Below, piece by piece: positions 49,058 to 59,476 of a DNA stretch of 64,000 nt. Under the pieces are notes generated by a model, which was not told the DNA's origin, made no database searches, and saw only the letters and a list, made by a program, of their open reading frames with translations. The stretch spans positions 85,630-149,629 of the forward strand of contig NW_020313143.1 in NCBI RefSeq assembly GCF_003265705.1, written 5' to 3'. A program made the position numbers and the translations under genes. The DNA is from Callorhinus ursinus (Eukaryota; Chordata; Mammalia; Carnivora; Otariidae). Within the stretch, counting starts at the first letter, position 1. Each line of letters begins with the position of its first letter.

Positions 49058-49609
49058 GTGTTGTTTTATTTTTGTTTTTGTTTTATTTGGTGGGGGAGGG
49101 TAAGTTTGTTTGCTATTATCTCTCTGGAATGAGTTGGAGATAATGCCAGCCATGTGATTATTTTCAGAACATTCTTTTATTTTGCTCTAACTTAAGAAAA
49201 AAATAAAATCCGACATATTGCAGCAAGAATTTAGTTAGGCTACATATGCATGGACATGTCACCGCCGTTCCATGGAACTCAGTTGCAGTCTCTGTTTCTC
49301 CAGGTAGCATCTGAATGACTCCAAACAAGCTCCAGCACCTCATTAAGCTGCAGCAAACTTGCAAAGCTGGTGACTGTGGTATCAGAGTCCCCTTGTGAGG
49401 AATCCATGACAGAGCAGATGCAATGTAGCAAATCCAAGGCCTGGCCTATAGCTGATACTCAGAGTTCTCTGGGTTTGCAGAATGAGGGAACAAGATGTAT
49501 TGCAGTGGATACAGAGCCTGGCATACAGAGTTCCTTGTGTTTGTGGCTGCAAGTACCGTGGTCCCACCCCTCATGATTCTAGTTGGCCTTGTCTGCAGGG
49601 CTGATTCAG

Positions 49610-49907
49610 TTGGAAACAATTCCCTGGTAGGCTGGTAACAAATTCAGGGGACAGGAATTATATGAAGTAAAGCCTCCTCTGGTGGCAGCCAAGGCTCTCT
49701 TCTCCATGCCTTTGAGGAAGGGACTTCCTGTAAGGATTCCGACTTGTTTGTGTGACACTGACAAAGTGGTTTGTGGCCTGCTCTCACCTTCCTCAGCAGC
49801 CGTCCCTGATCATCTCCAAACCTCCGGCTCCAGACCTCACGGATTCTCTTCACAAGCAACCTGCGAGGACACTGGTGACGGGCCACTGCCTTCGGTCCAC
49901 ACCATGG
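49610..49907 (+). CDS. NXF3: NXF3 exon 1 (5' UTR plus start codon), tentative
   Basis: The coding part is only ATG G (49904-49907), in the context 'ccacaccATGGgtgagt', which is both a good initiation context and a strong splice donor. Joined to exon 2 it gives MGHNDVSKLLQRR in frame. Human NXF3 has a slightly different N-terminus, so another first exon is possible. The transcription start is not visible; no TATA box was found and the left boundary given is arbitrary. Confidence 0.5.
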
Positions 49908-50237
49908 GTGAGTTGGTCAGCATGAGGCCTTGGTCTCAGATCCCCAGAGGGTACGAGGGGTTCTGGGTCCCTTCCCCCACCCCGCCCCACTGGACACCCA
50001 GCCAACCCCCATTTAGAGGAGGGGTGGAGAGGGCCCAGGCTGACTAGTATTCCACTCTCTTGAGGAAATGGGCCAAGTGAGCCCTGACATTCCCATCCTG
50101 GTTCCACATGGAAAACCTCCTCTCCAATGGAAGTGGTCATGGCTGAGGTGAATTTTTTTTCACTGGTTGAGGGGATAGACCTGACTTATGTGGTCCTCAC
50201 AGGTCCAGCCTTTGGAGAGTGGGGAGGGTCTCCTAGG

Positions 50238-50269
50238 TTGATGGGGGGGGGGGGCAAAGGGGGGGGGGG
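50238..50269. repeat. Poly-G tracts in NXF3 intron 1
   Basis: Two G runs (about 50243-50254 and 50260-50269) separated by 'caaa'. Such tracts can form G-quadruplexes and are prone to assembly error. Confidence 0.8.
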
Positions 50270-51069
50270 GTTGGTGTAGATTAACATTCTTTGGATGCCT
50301 ACTAGAGGTGGGGGAGGGGCAGAGAACCCACCATTACCCTTGACTCTTATATCAACTATTTAGGGTAGATTGTATTACCCCCAGAGACGATTCTTGAGGT
50401 TTGCCTTATAGCCCAGCATATGACCGATTCTGGAATGTTCCACGTGCAGTGTTTATGTGCACTGTTCCATGCCAATTAAGTAAATTTGTTAATTTACTTA
50501 ATTCTCATTTTAAAATCTCCACCTAGTGGAACTTATGTCTGCCATTTTATGTGTCACTCAAGGAGGTGTGTTGCCACAATTTGTAATCGTGAATTTATCC
50601 ATTTCTCCTTTTACTGTCATTGTTCGCTTTGCACGTTTTGGCTCTGTGTTAAGACAAGCACACCAATTTAGAATTTTGTATTAATGGCTTCTTTTTGCAT
50701 TGAACCTTTTATCATAATGAAATCTCCTTCTTTTCTCTAGTAATGTTATTTTTTTCTTGAAAGAACACCTTTCCCTTTAGTAATATGGGTATACCAGCTT
50801 TCAGTAGGTTAGTGTGTAAATGGTACACATTTTGCCAAGTTTTAATTTATTTTAAAATTTTCTAAATCATTAAATTTTGCATGTTTCTCCTTTAAGCAGC
50901 ATTTGATGGAATGTTTTCTTTCCGGTCTCATAAAATCGTCTTTCTATTTGGAATATCCAGTCTGAAACTTTTAATGTAAATATAGATATAACTTGGTTTC
51001 TGTATACCATATTAACTGCACATTTATTTCTGCCTGTTGTGAGGCCCTTTTCCTCTCCTTTCGTTGAAA

Positions 51070-51121
51070 TGATTTAATATTTTCTTTTAGAGGGAGAGAG
51101 GGGTGGGAAGGGGCAGGGGGA

Positions 51122-51160
<39 letters not shown>

Positions 51161-51501
51161 TGGCTTGATCTCACACACCTGAGAACATGACCTGAGCTGA
51201 AAACAAGAGTCAGATCCTTGGGGTGCCTGGGTGTCTTAGTCAGTTAAGTGGCAACTCTTGATTTCGGCTCAGGTCATGATCTCGGGGTCATGACTTCGGG
51301 ATTGTGAGATAGAGCCCCGAGTTGGGCTCTTTGCTCAGCGTGGAGTCTGCCTGAGATTATCTCCCTCTCCCTCTGCCTCCCACTCTGCCCCTCCCTTCCC
51401 CCCTCCTCCATCTCTCTCTCTCTCGCTCTCAAATAAATAGATAAATAAAATCTTAGAAAAAAAAGATGGACACCTAACAGACTCAGTCACCCAGGAGCCC
51501 C
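51070..51501 (-). mobile_element. CAN SINE, antisense, split by a younger SINE
   Basis: The left part (51070-51219) has the (GA)n tract (51129-51157) and 'gaacatgacctgagctgaaa'. The matching head 'cagactcagtcacccaggag' is displaced to 51465-51501 by an inserted sense SINE. Located in NXF3 intron 1. Confidence 0.88.
51220..51464 (+). mobile_element. CAN SINE, sense, nested in another SINE
   Basis: The head 'ggggtgcctgggtgtcttag', 'aggtcatgatctcggggtca', a CT-rich tract and 'ataaataaaatcttagaaaa' are followed by poly(A). It differs from the other copies in its body, suggesting another SINE subfamily. Confidence 0.9.
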
Positions 51502-51734
51502 TAATATATATATATTCTTAGTATTAGATTGTTACCTCATTTGGCTGGACAGTTAAACATTCTTTAGCCATTCTTGTAGCGTTTACCCTTAAGACTATAA
51601 TGTACTTTTTTTTTCTTTTTTTGCCTTTTCATGGTCTCATGTAAATTACTTCTTTAAAGCTCTTCAGACAGAGAAGGAACTTTGGAACACTTTGATTCCA
51701 CTCACACCCTCCCAATGTATTGCCATGAATTTTA

Positions 51735-51941
51735 TTTTATTTTATTTTATTTTTAAAGATTTTGTTTATTTATTTGAGAGAGAGAGAATGAGAGATAGAG
51801 AGCACGAGAGGGAAGAGGGTCAGAGGGAGAAGCAGACTCCCCGCCGAGCAGGGAGCCCGATGCGGGACTCGATCCCGGGACTCCAGGATCATGACCTGGG
51901 CCGAAAGCAGTCGCTTAACCAACTGAGCCACCCAGGCGCCC
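51735..51941 (-). mobile_element. CAN SINE, antisense, in NXF3 intron 1
   Basis: A tail of TTTTA repeats, GA-rich centre and reversed head 'actgagccacccaggcgccc'. A 17-bp perfect target duplication, 'tattgccatgaatttta', lies at 51718-51734 and 51942-51958. Confidence 0.96.
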
Positions 51942-52547
51942 TATTGCCATGAATTTTAATTCTATGTATATTTAAACCCCTAGAAGACATTAGCGTCCTG
52001 GTGCTATATAGTCAATACTCATTTAGACTGGCCTACATATTCACAAATGCCATTAGTCTTTCTTTCCTGCATCTTTGTGCCTCCATCTGGGATCGTGTTT
52101 CTTCTGCCTGAAGAAGAACCTTTAATATTTCTTTTAGTTTGAGTCTTCTGGTCACAAATTTCCCCAGTTTTGCTACATTAACATCACTGTGAAATGTACA
52201 TCTTTTCTTTAGGAATGTTTTTCCTTAAAGCATACTTTGTCTCCTATTAGTATTGTTATACTGACTTGATTATCCTGTTACTTTGGGAAAGTTCTCAAGC
52301 AAGATCGCTTCAAATGCCACTTCTCTACGTTTCCCTCCTCTTCATTCCGGGACTCAAATGAAGCATGGGTTGGATATGCTCACTAGATCTCCCTTAATTC
52401 TCTCCCTCTGTCTTTTGGTATTCTCCATATTATGTCTCTCCAGACTTTTCTGGATATTGTCATCAGACCTAACTTTCGCTTCTCTAATTCTTTCTTCAGG
52501 CGGGAACTCACCTTTGACCCTTGAACCATAACACCAAACTTTCAGGG

Positions 52548-52690
52548 TGGATTTTGTTATCCCCCTAGGGCAGAGGAAGGAACTGTGAGTTAGAGATGAT
52601 AGGCAACTTGTCCCAGGTCACCCAGCCTGAAAAGGGCAGAGCAAGGGCTAACATCACAGATTAAACCCTAGGCCCAAACCCTTTCCTCTG
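52548..52690 (-). mobile_element. MIR element, antisense, in NXF3 intron 1
   Basis: The + strand reads 'gcagaggaaggaactgtgag' and 'ggcaacttgtcccaggtcac' in the order of a reverse-complement MIR. Confidence 0.7.
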
Positions 52691-52894
52691 TGCTCGTTTT
52701 CTTCTTGGCCGCAAGTGCTCCCCACCTCTCCTCTCCCAGGAAATGCAACCACAAGTGAAGTTTTTCAACCTTTTTGGCACTGTGCTCTATTTCATTTTAG
52801 ATGATAAAGTCAGTGATATTTCTTCATTAGCCATGATATTTCCCCAGAACCGTTTGTGGTGTTGGGACCACTGATGCGTTGTTCTCAATTTCAG

Positions 52895-53444
52895 GGCATA
52901 ATGATGTAAGTAAACTCTTACAAAGAAGAACAAGATGCTGGGGTATTTACCGAAGGAGATATAACAACTGGTCTGAACAAGTCAGTTCTGGCATTTATCC
53001 TTCATCCCACCAGCAGCAAGATGGAGATCTGGCAACAGATGGCGCTCACATGAGCACCCGAGTGAGATAGTAAGTGACCAGTCAGCATAGCTGAAATGTA
53101 CCAGCCAGTGGAATACATAGCCCTGTAGCTGAATATGTCATTCTCTTCTCCAACCTGGAAGAGTGATGAATGATAGAATCAGGTTAATGGTTGAGCAAAC
53201 TTTATTGTACCCTGGTATCAGTGGGCAAACGTGTAATGGAAGACTTTCTGAGCACGTGTGGACTACTTCCTTCTCTCCACTTCCCCACAGTGCTCCCTAT
53301 GCCATTCCACCATGTCGTCGGAGAGGCAATTTTCAGAAACAAGACCAAACCCAAGCTAACATGAAGGGAGAGCAAAAGCCTCCAGAGAGAAGAATGGAGC
53401 GGGAGAGGCAGGATGAGACCGTGGGGAAATGGTTCAAGATCATT
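52895..53444 (+). CDS. NXF3: NXF3 exons 2-3 (N-terminal basic region)
   Basis: Exon 2 (52895-53069) follows 'ttctcaatttcag' and ends at the donor 'gtaagt'. It encodes LLQRRTRCWGIYRRRY and SSHQQQDGDLATDGAHM, diagnostic of NXF3. The split Tyr codon (TA|T) joins exon 3 (53291-53444), which follows 'cttccccacag' and encodes APYAIPP, KQDQTQANM and EQKPPERRMERERQDETVGK, then WFKII before 'gtgagt'. This Arg-rich, low-complexity region precedes the RNA-binding domain and in NXF proteins contributes RNA contacts and nuclear import. Exons 2 and 3 are open and well conserved. Confidence 0.9.
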
Positions 53445-54101
53445 GTGAGTGCCCCTGCAAAATGGACCTAATAAGTAGAAGAAGGTGAACAGAGGGAATT
53501 GTGTTGGACTCATGTAGAGACGCTATGTACTTTTCTGGGGGCAGAGGAGTGGGTAATCGGTCTTTTTATTACTAGCATCATTACATATGTAGCATTACAT
53601 ATGTTAACATCCTAGATCAAGTAAGGGCAGACTCAGAGGAGCAATATAAAGGGAACAGACTGACTATAGGGAGAATCAGGTAAGTTGTCTAAGAGCAGAG
53701 GAAACTACAGCCAAGGAGATGGAGCAACTCCACACTGGAAGGCTCAGTTTAGCTCTAGCTGAGTGTGGGAGGAGGTTGTGTCTTTGGGGTCCCTGTTGGA
53801 GAAGCAGGCTAAGGCATCCTGCCCTGAGCTAGTATCACTTGGAACTTTATAAAAGGAAGTTCATATTAAACATCTTAAGTCGATTATTTGAAAAAAAAGT
53901 GTTTGAATTGAAGGAAAAGTTATTTAGTAAATCCATGTCTGGTACAAGAGTTTGCAATAAAGGATAATGTCCTATCATAAGAAATTATTTTAAAGCCCCC
54001 CGTGCCCCCCAAATAAACGGTATGAAAGGAAGACATGGTTGGGTCTTATCTTAACCTTGGAATCCATTGTGTCAATCTTTTCTCCCATCTCTGGCTCCTA
54101 G

Positions 54102-54578
54102 ATTCCATTCGGCATCAAATATGATGAGAAGTGGCTGCTGGATCTGATTCAGGGACAATGCAGTGTCCCCTTCACCCCAGTCGAGGTAAGAGAAAACAGC
54201 GAAGCAGATGAGAAGAAACAGGGCAGATGAGCAGTGGCTCGGGTCTCATATTCTCTTTCTCTTGCCATTCTCCCTATAGTTTCACTATGAGAGAATGCAG
54301 GCCCAGTTCTTTGTTGAGAATGCCAACGTTGCCTTTGCATTGAAGAGTGTCAACGGCAAGATCTGGGATGACGCTAACGAAAGGGTACGTGTCAAGGGCG
54401 TGACTGGGACCAGTTAGGGGCAAGAGGGCAGGACAGGGGCAAGGTCTTGTGTCGGATTTCCTGGTACTTAACCCAGCCCCTCTTGTGTTCCCTACAGATC
54501 TCTATCTTTATCTACCCCTCTGATGCACCCCACTCTGTGCACAAGGAGCTGAAGTCAGAAAAGGTGGAGCAGACAAAG
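54102..54578 (+). CDS. NXF3: NXF3 exons 4-6 (Tap-type RNA-binding domain)
   Basis: Exons 54102-54185, 54280-54384 and 54498-54578 are all phase 0 at both ends and encode one RRM-like domain. Residues seen include [46 protein letters not shown], the segment [18 protein letters not shown] and [13 protein letters not shown]. In NXF family members this domain packs as a noncanonical RRM binding constitutive transport elements and cellular mRNA. Spacing is short and the splice sites are canonical. Without exon 7, translation continuing into intron 6 would stop at TAG 54597-54599, giving about 207 residues ending with this domain. Confidence 0.92.
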
Positions 54579-54699
54579 GTAATGCAGATTCAAGAGTAGC
54601 TGTGCATCCACATCCAGGCCCGCATCTCCTTCCCACACCTATTGCCCCCCCATCTCCACCTCAAACTCAGAGCCACTGACCCCATCTCTAACTCTGCTG

Positions 54700-54769
54700 C
54701 TGACAGTGAACAAATGATATGTAGTCTCCCAGCAATCTCTTAACATCCAGAGGGTCCTCTTTGCCCCTG
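54700..54769 (+). pseudogene. NXF3: NXF3 exon 7 relic: lost acceptor and in-frame TGA
   Basis: Alignment by eye to the family exon (70 nt, phase 0 to 1) places it here. The frame reads L-T-V-N-K-stop-Y, then VSQQSLNIQR, ending CCT G before 'gtatgc'. Two faults are seen: the dinucleotide before it (54698-54699) is TG rather than AG, and codon 6 is TGA (54715-54717), where relatives have Arg or Gln/Cys. An AG at 54705-54706 could serve as acceptor but would read TGA at once. Human NXF3 uses the equivalent exon. Confidence 0.8.
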
Positions 54770-54924
54770 GTATGCCTACAGGAGTAATTCTAGGGCAGGT
54801 GAGGGCAGAGGGGCCTGTCTGGGAAGGAGACTTAGGGATGGTAACGTGGGGAGGGGTTGGTGCTGGAGCTGTACCAGCCGGGCCTCTCTCAGCCTTCTGA
54901 TTCCCTCCTCTCGGCTTCTCGGAG

Positions 54925-55517
54925 ACTTGATCACCCATGATATTGAAAGGGTACCAAATCCTAGAAACAGCATGGCTGCCTCCCTGCAGACCCATGAAAA
55001 GAACATGCCCAAGGTGAGGACTCAGTCCCAGTGCTGAGACTGACGCTGAAGGTGGGAGAGATTAGGTAGAAGAGGCAGGTTGGTCTCAGATATCCCCTGT
55101 TGGGGTCCTCACTCTAACTTTTTCCTCATCATAGCTTTTGCCCTCGAACCCGAGCACCAAGACACCCAGCCAGCTGGATGGCCTGTCCAACACTATGCAG
55201 AATGCCGCCAGCATCGAGAGCTTGAACCTCTCCAACAGTGAGGTGAGGTGTGGTACCCAGATCCTTCTCTGAAAGGAAGTTGGGAGTGCTCACGGGATGG
55301 TGACAAGAGTCAGGGAAGTGGATTTGTTGGAGAAGGGAAGGACTGGGGCTGCAGGGTCATCCTGGTCATCTCTCTCTGCTCCACGTGTTTCCTCCCCATA
55401 ATTATAGGTGAAGTCTGCAGGGGAGTTGGACGAGGGCAAAAGTCTGCAGCCAGAAGAGATGAGTACCGATAGAAGTGCCCTGTGCACCGCCCTCCCTGAT
55501 AAATCAACCAACATAAG
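54925..55517 (+). CDS. NXF3: NXF3 exons 8-10 (leucine-rich-repeat region remnant)
   Basis: Exon 8 (54925-55013, phase 1 in) encodes LITHDIERVPNPRNSMAASL and THEKNMPK. Exon 9 (55135-55242, 36 codons) encodes SQLDGLSNTMQNAASIESLN then LSNSE and corresponds to an LRR exon that the human NXF3 protein lacks. Exon 10 (55408-55517) encodes VKSAGELDEGKSLQPEEMST and ALCTALPDKSTNI. Splice sites are intact. Exon 8 can only be read after exon 7; joined directly to exon 6 it reads ACT TGA. Exons 9 and 10 are phase 0, so exon 6 to exon 9 or 10 would be in frame. Whether exon 9 is used cannot be told. Confidence 0.78.
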
Positions 55518-57314
55518 GTCAGTTGTACACTGTGTCACCCCGTGGGACTCTGAACTATGCCTGACGGTGCCTGTTTGGAGGAGGCAGCAGCTCTGTTCCT
55601 TTGGGGGGACCAGAGGCCCTATGCTTTCTTCTCTGTGTCCCTCGCCTGTGCTTAGACATCTCCTTCCTTTCCTCTGACCTGCTCACCAGTTTGTCTGGTC
55701 TGAGGCCCGTTTGCAGGTTGTCTGCACCCAGCCTTCTCTGGTGTGCCATCCCCAAAGTGTGATCTACGAAACAGGGCTCCCCTTCCTCACTAGGACCAGA
55801 GTGACCACCTTGAGCCCGGTGCTGGTGCCCTGGACAGAGCGGGGCCCTCCAGCCCAGGGCCTCATGCTGAGATGGGCCTTTCTGCCTCCCTGCCGAGACA
55901 GGGCTTCCCTCCCTTGTTCTGAGAGGGACCCTCTTTTCCTTGAACCAAATGTATCCCCCCTCCAATTCCAGGCTGCCTTGGTGGTTTTCCTGCCGCATGC
56001 TGAGGGCCGAGGTCCTGGGGGACTGCCATCATGACATCCGTTCCTCTGACCCCCTGCGGGGAGCCGGGCCCTCCTTGGGAGAAACCAGGATTCCCTGAGT
56101 CAGGGGGCCAGAAGTGGGTGACTGCCAGTGAGCAGAGGGCTTCCTGAGACAGGAATGGAAGCCAGAGGGCAGAGGTGCTTGAGAGGACAGGAGGACAGGC
56201 CTCTCAGAGGCACTGCCCCCTCCCCTCCCTCCGCACGTCACCTCATCCAGACTGGTCCTTCAGAGGAGCCCTGTGGGTAGCCCGACATGGGTATAATCCC
56301 TCAGGCAAGGAACCGACTGGGACAGGCACAGGTGCACTGGGGTCATCAGGAGGGAAGGCGGTGATCATAAGAGGGAACCACAGACCCTCAGCTCCATGCT
56401 GACCTGGGGCTTGACCCTCTACTCCCCCTGGGGTAGGTCTCCTGCCCCCGTGGCTGCTTCGTTCCCCATGCCCGGCTCAGACTGAGTTCACACAGGTGAC
56501 AAAGTTTCAACCGGCGTGCAGTGGGCCCCCAGCCCAACACCGGCATGTTTTCCATTCCTACGTCGGATGCCAGGGCCAGCCAGGGCAGATGAAGGAAAGG
56601 ACCGCAGGCAGAGAGCCATTTCCCCCTTCTCCTCTCTTCCTCCCTGACCCTCACCACCATGGTAGAGCTTCTTTCCCTTCCTTTTGTTTTGCTTTCTCTC
56701 CCTCTTTTGTCTCTACTCCCCTATGTCTCTCTCACCTTTCCCTTCCTACCTTCAACCCCTCTTCTGTCTTCATCCCCCTCGCTCTCCCCCTCTGCCTCCT
56801 GGTTCCTGCCTCACTCACCTCCTTGCCCCAGCATCCTGGGCCACCCCTGGGCGGGGGGGTGTCATGGTCCTGCAGCGTGCTGGACCCCTAGTGAGGTAGC
56901 AGAGCCCTGGGCTTCCACCCCATTCCCTCTTCTCTCTGGAGCCTTTGGTAGGGACCTGAAGGAAGGAAGGGAGGCAGGAAGGAGAAGGCAGCCCTGGAGC
57001 CTGGGCTCCAAATGTTGCTTCTGGTGGCACTGGAGATGGGAGTCAGGACAGTTTAGGTGGGATCCACCCAGGGGTAAAGAGAGGGAGGAGGGGGTGGGTC
57101 GAGGAATGGAATCAGAGAGAGGAGGGGGAAGAGAGTGTGTGCTTTCCCTCTAGGCCCATCCACAAGGGAGGTGCCAAGGGCTCTGGAAGCCTAGGACACT
57201 GCAGTGTAGGTGGGACATACTGGGCTGTGTGTCAGGTGTAAGTGTGCTTGCTCTCATGATGAAGGACACCTGCAAAGTTTCACTGACTTTTCTGTTTTGT
57301 CTGGATTTCTGCAG

Positions 57315-57351
57315 CTCCATCCTGGAATTGTTTCCCAAGTTACTATGCCTG
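57315..57351 (+). CDS. NXF3: NXF3 exon 11
   Basis: A 37-nt exon after 'tttctgcag' encodes SILELFPKLLCL, the end of the LRR region, very close to human NXF3. It completes the Ser codon begun by exon 10 and ends in phase 0 at 'gtaggt'. The 1.8-kb GC-rich intron before it (55518-57314) shows no further exon. Confidence 0.88.
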
Positions 57352-57701
57352 GTAGGTGTATTCGTTGATCATTGACTCCTCTGCTGGCACTGATGCTGCC
57401 CCAAACCTGCCCTGAAGCCATTTAGGTCTTGCAGAAGTTACAATTTTCATGACCCTTCAACCTCATGGAGGTCCAGATCCATGTGGGAACCCAACAAGGG
57501 CTCCAGATCGCCTTCAACCATGTTCTCCAGGGGCATCAGGGACCCCAAGACAGGGACCCCAAATGTAGTCTTGCCCATGTAATTTCCAGGGCCCTTTCGC
57601 ACCTGGCCTCTGACCCTCACCCTCTCCGGGGCCCATCCTTTCCCTGATTGTTCAGCACCAGCTCCTGGTCCACACTGCCCACTCCCTCTTCCTTTCCCCA
57701 G

Positions 57702-58702
57702 GACAGCCAGGACTCACCTTCACCAACCAGCCTCAGTATTGCAGCCCACAAGAGGTTACCGACCTGCAAGGTGAGGAGGGCGGATCAAGCCGGGCTTTGG
57801 GTGGTGCGTGAGGAGGGGTTATCAGCCGTGGTCCTGAGGACTGTTGTGATTCCAGGGAAGCTTCTTTGGATCTGATGCCCTGAAGAGTCTAGTCCTGCAA
57901 TTCCTGCAGCAGTAAGTACTCCTGGGAATCTGGGGAAGGGGTTGGCTGGGATGGGTGAGGCCACCCAAGCTCAGGACTGCCGACTGGGTCTTGAAATCTC
58001 ATTTGGGATCCACACCACAGAGACAGACGGTCCTCATTGCCCTCCCACAGGTACTACTCGATCTACGACTCTGGAGACCGTCAGGGTCTCCTCGGTGCCT
58101 ACCACGATGAGGCCTGCTTCTCCCTGGCCATTCCCTTCAACCCCGAGGAGTCAGCCCCGTGAGTAGCAAAGCTCCAACTCTGCTCCTGGGCCCTGTGGCT
58201 CCCCAGTGGATACAGGGCAGCTCCTGGAAACACCCACACCGGCCAGACCACCACCTCCTGTCCCTCTTTCTCTCCTAGAAGCAGCCTGTGCAAATACTTC
58301 AAGGAAAGCAGGAATATGAAGAAGCTCAAGGACCCCTGTGCGTGTGTGATGGGGAAGACTGGGCAGGGAAAGGGGTGTGAAGTGATCATTATAGGGCCTA
58401 GGGTGTGGCAACCCTTGACCTTTGCTTGTTTCTCCTCCTCCACCCCCATAGCCCTGCGTGTTCAGCTGCTGAAGCATACAAAATGTGACATCATGTGCTC
58501 CCTCTGTGTGCTGCCTCAAACTCAGCATGACCTCAGCTCCTTCATGGTGGACATGTGGTTCCAGACGGTGAGCACCAGCTTCCTCCCTCGGGCAGCCGCA
58601 GAAAGCCACGGGTGGGTAGGAAGTTTAGGTGACTTAGTACCTGGGCTCTTCCCTTTCAGGAGACGATGCTCTGCTTCTCTGTCAACGGGGTGTTCAAGGA
58701 AG
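57702..58702 (+). CDS. NXF3: NXF3 exons 12-17 (NTF2-like domain)
   Basis: Six closely spaced exons: 57702-57770 ([10 protein letters not shown]), 57856-57911 ([18 protein letters not shown]), 58051-58158 ([20 protein letters not shown] and [13 protein letters not shown]), 58279-58337 ([19 protein letters not shown]), 58452-58567 ([29 protein letters not shown]) and 58660-58702 ([14 protein letters not shown]). They form most of the NTF2-like fold, which in NXF proteins heterodimerises with NXT1 and helps dock to nucleoporins. All borders are GT/AG and the phases chain correctly. Conservation here is high with no stops, which argues for recent loss of function or for residual use. Confidence 0.92.
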
Positions 58703-58894
58703 GTGCGTGTGTGTAGAACCTCCTCCCCAGATGCTCCTCTGCTCTCTCCCTGCTGGCTGGGCTCCCTCACAGAACTCTCCCAGCTTCCCTGGTGCCTTCT
58801 TTTCTCTTCCTATTCCCGTTGTGTTCTCCCATTTCCACGCTGCCCTCAAAGCATCCTGGTCTGAACTAGGTCTATGCCGGTCTGCCCCACACAG

Positions 58895-59050
58895 CTTGGG
58901 CATTAGGGACACAGTCTGTGGAGTTGGACAGCTCTCACGCTAGATCTTTACTCTGTGACCTTGGGCTCTTAACCTGTAAGTTTCTTCATTTGCTAATGGA
59001 CCTAATGATGTCCATCTGTTGAGCAGCTGTGAAAAATGCATGAAATGCAT
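58895..59050 (+). mobile_element. MIR element in NXF3 intron 17
   Basis: MIR-like phrases: 'ctgtgaccttgggctcttaa', then 'ttcttcatttgctaatggac' and 'ctgttgagcagctgtgaaaa'. Confidence 0.6.
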
Positions 59051-59054
59051 TTCT

Positions 59055-59255
59055 TTTTTTTTTTTTTTGAAGATTTTATTTATTTGACAGAGAGAGACAC
59101 AGCAAGAGAGGGAACACAAGCAGGGGGAGTGGGAGAGGGAGAAGCAGGCTTCCCATGGAGCAGGGAGCCCGATACGGGGCTCGATCCCAGGACCCTGGGA
59201 TCATGACCTGAGCCGAAGGCAGACGCTTAACGACTGAGCCACCCAGGTGCCCCTC
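59055..59255 (-). mobile_element. CAN SINE, antisense, in NXF3 intron 17
   Basis: A poly(T)-led tail, (GA)-rich centre and reversed head 'gactgagccacccaggtgcc'. A 12-bp target duplication (aaatgcatttct / aaatgcacttct) lies at 59043-59054 and 59256-59267. It sits 222 bp upstream of exon 18. Confidence 0.93.
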
Positions 59256-59476
59256 AAATGCACTTCTGAAGTGGTTTCCACTGGTCCCAGCACATGGTAG
59301 TGTTCCTGTCACTGGGAACAGATTGCCTTCCCCATTCGGAACACCCTGACTCCCCACAGAAAAACTGTCCCCTTCACACGAATATCAAGTCAGACCCTGA
59401 CTGGGGAATGCTGTGTGAGTATGTAAAGCATGTGGAATGCTAAAGGGGTATTGTTGTTTGTTGCTCGTTGTTGAAG

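Noticed and set aside
58316..58864. 182-codon open frame within NXF3
   Set aside because: It starts inside exon 15, reads through an intron into exon 16 in an unrelated frame, and crosses splice sites of well-supported exons.
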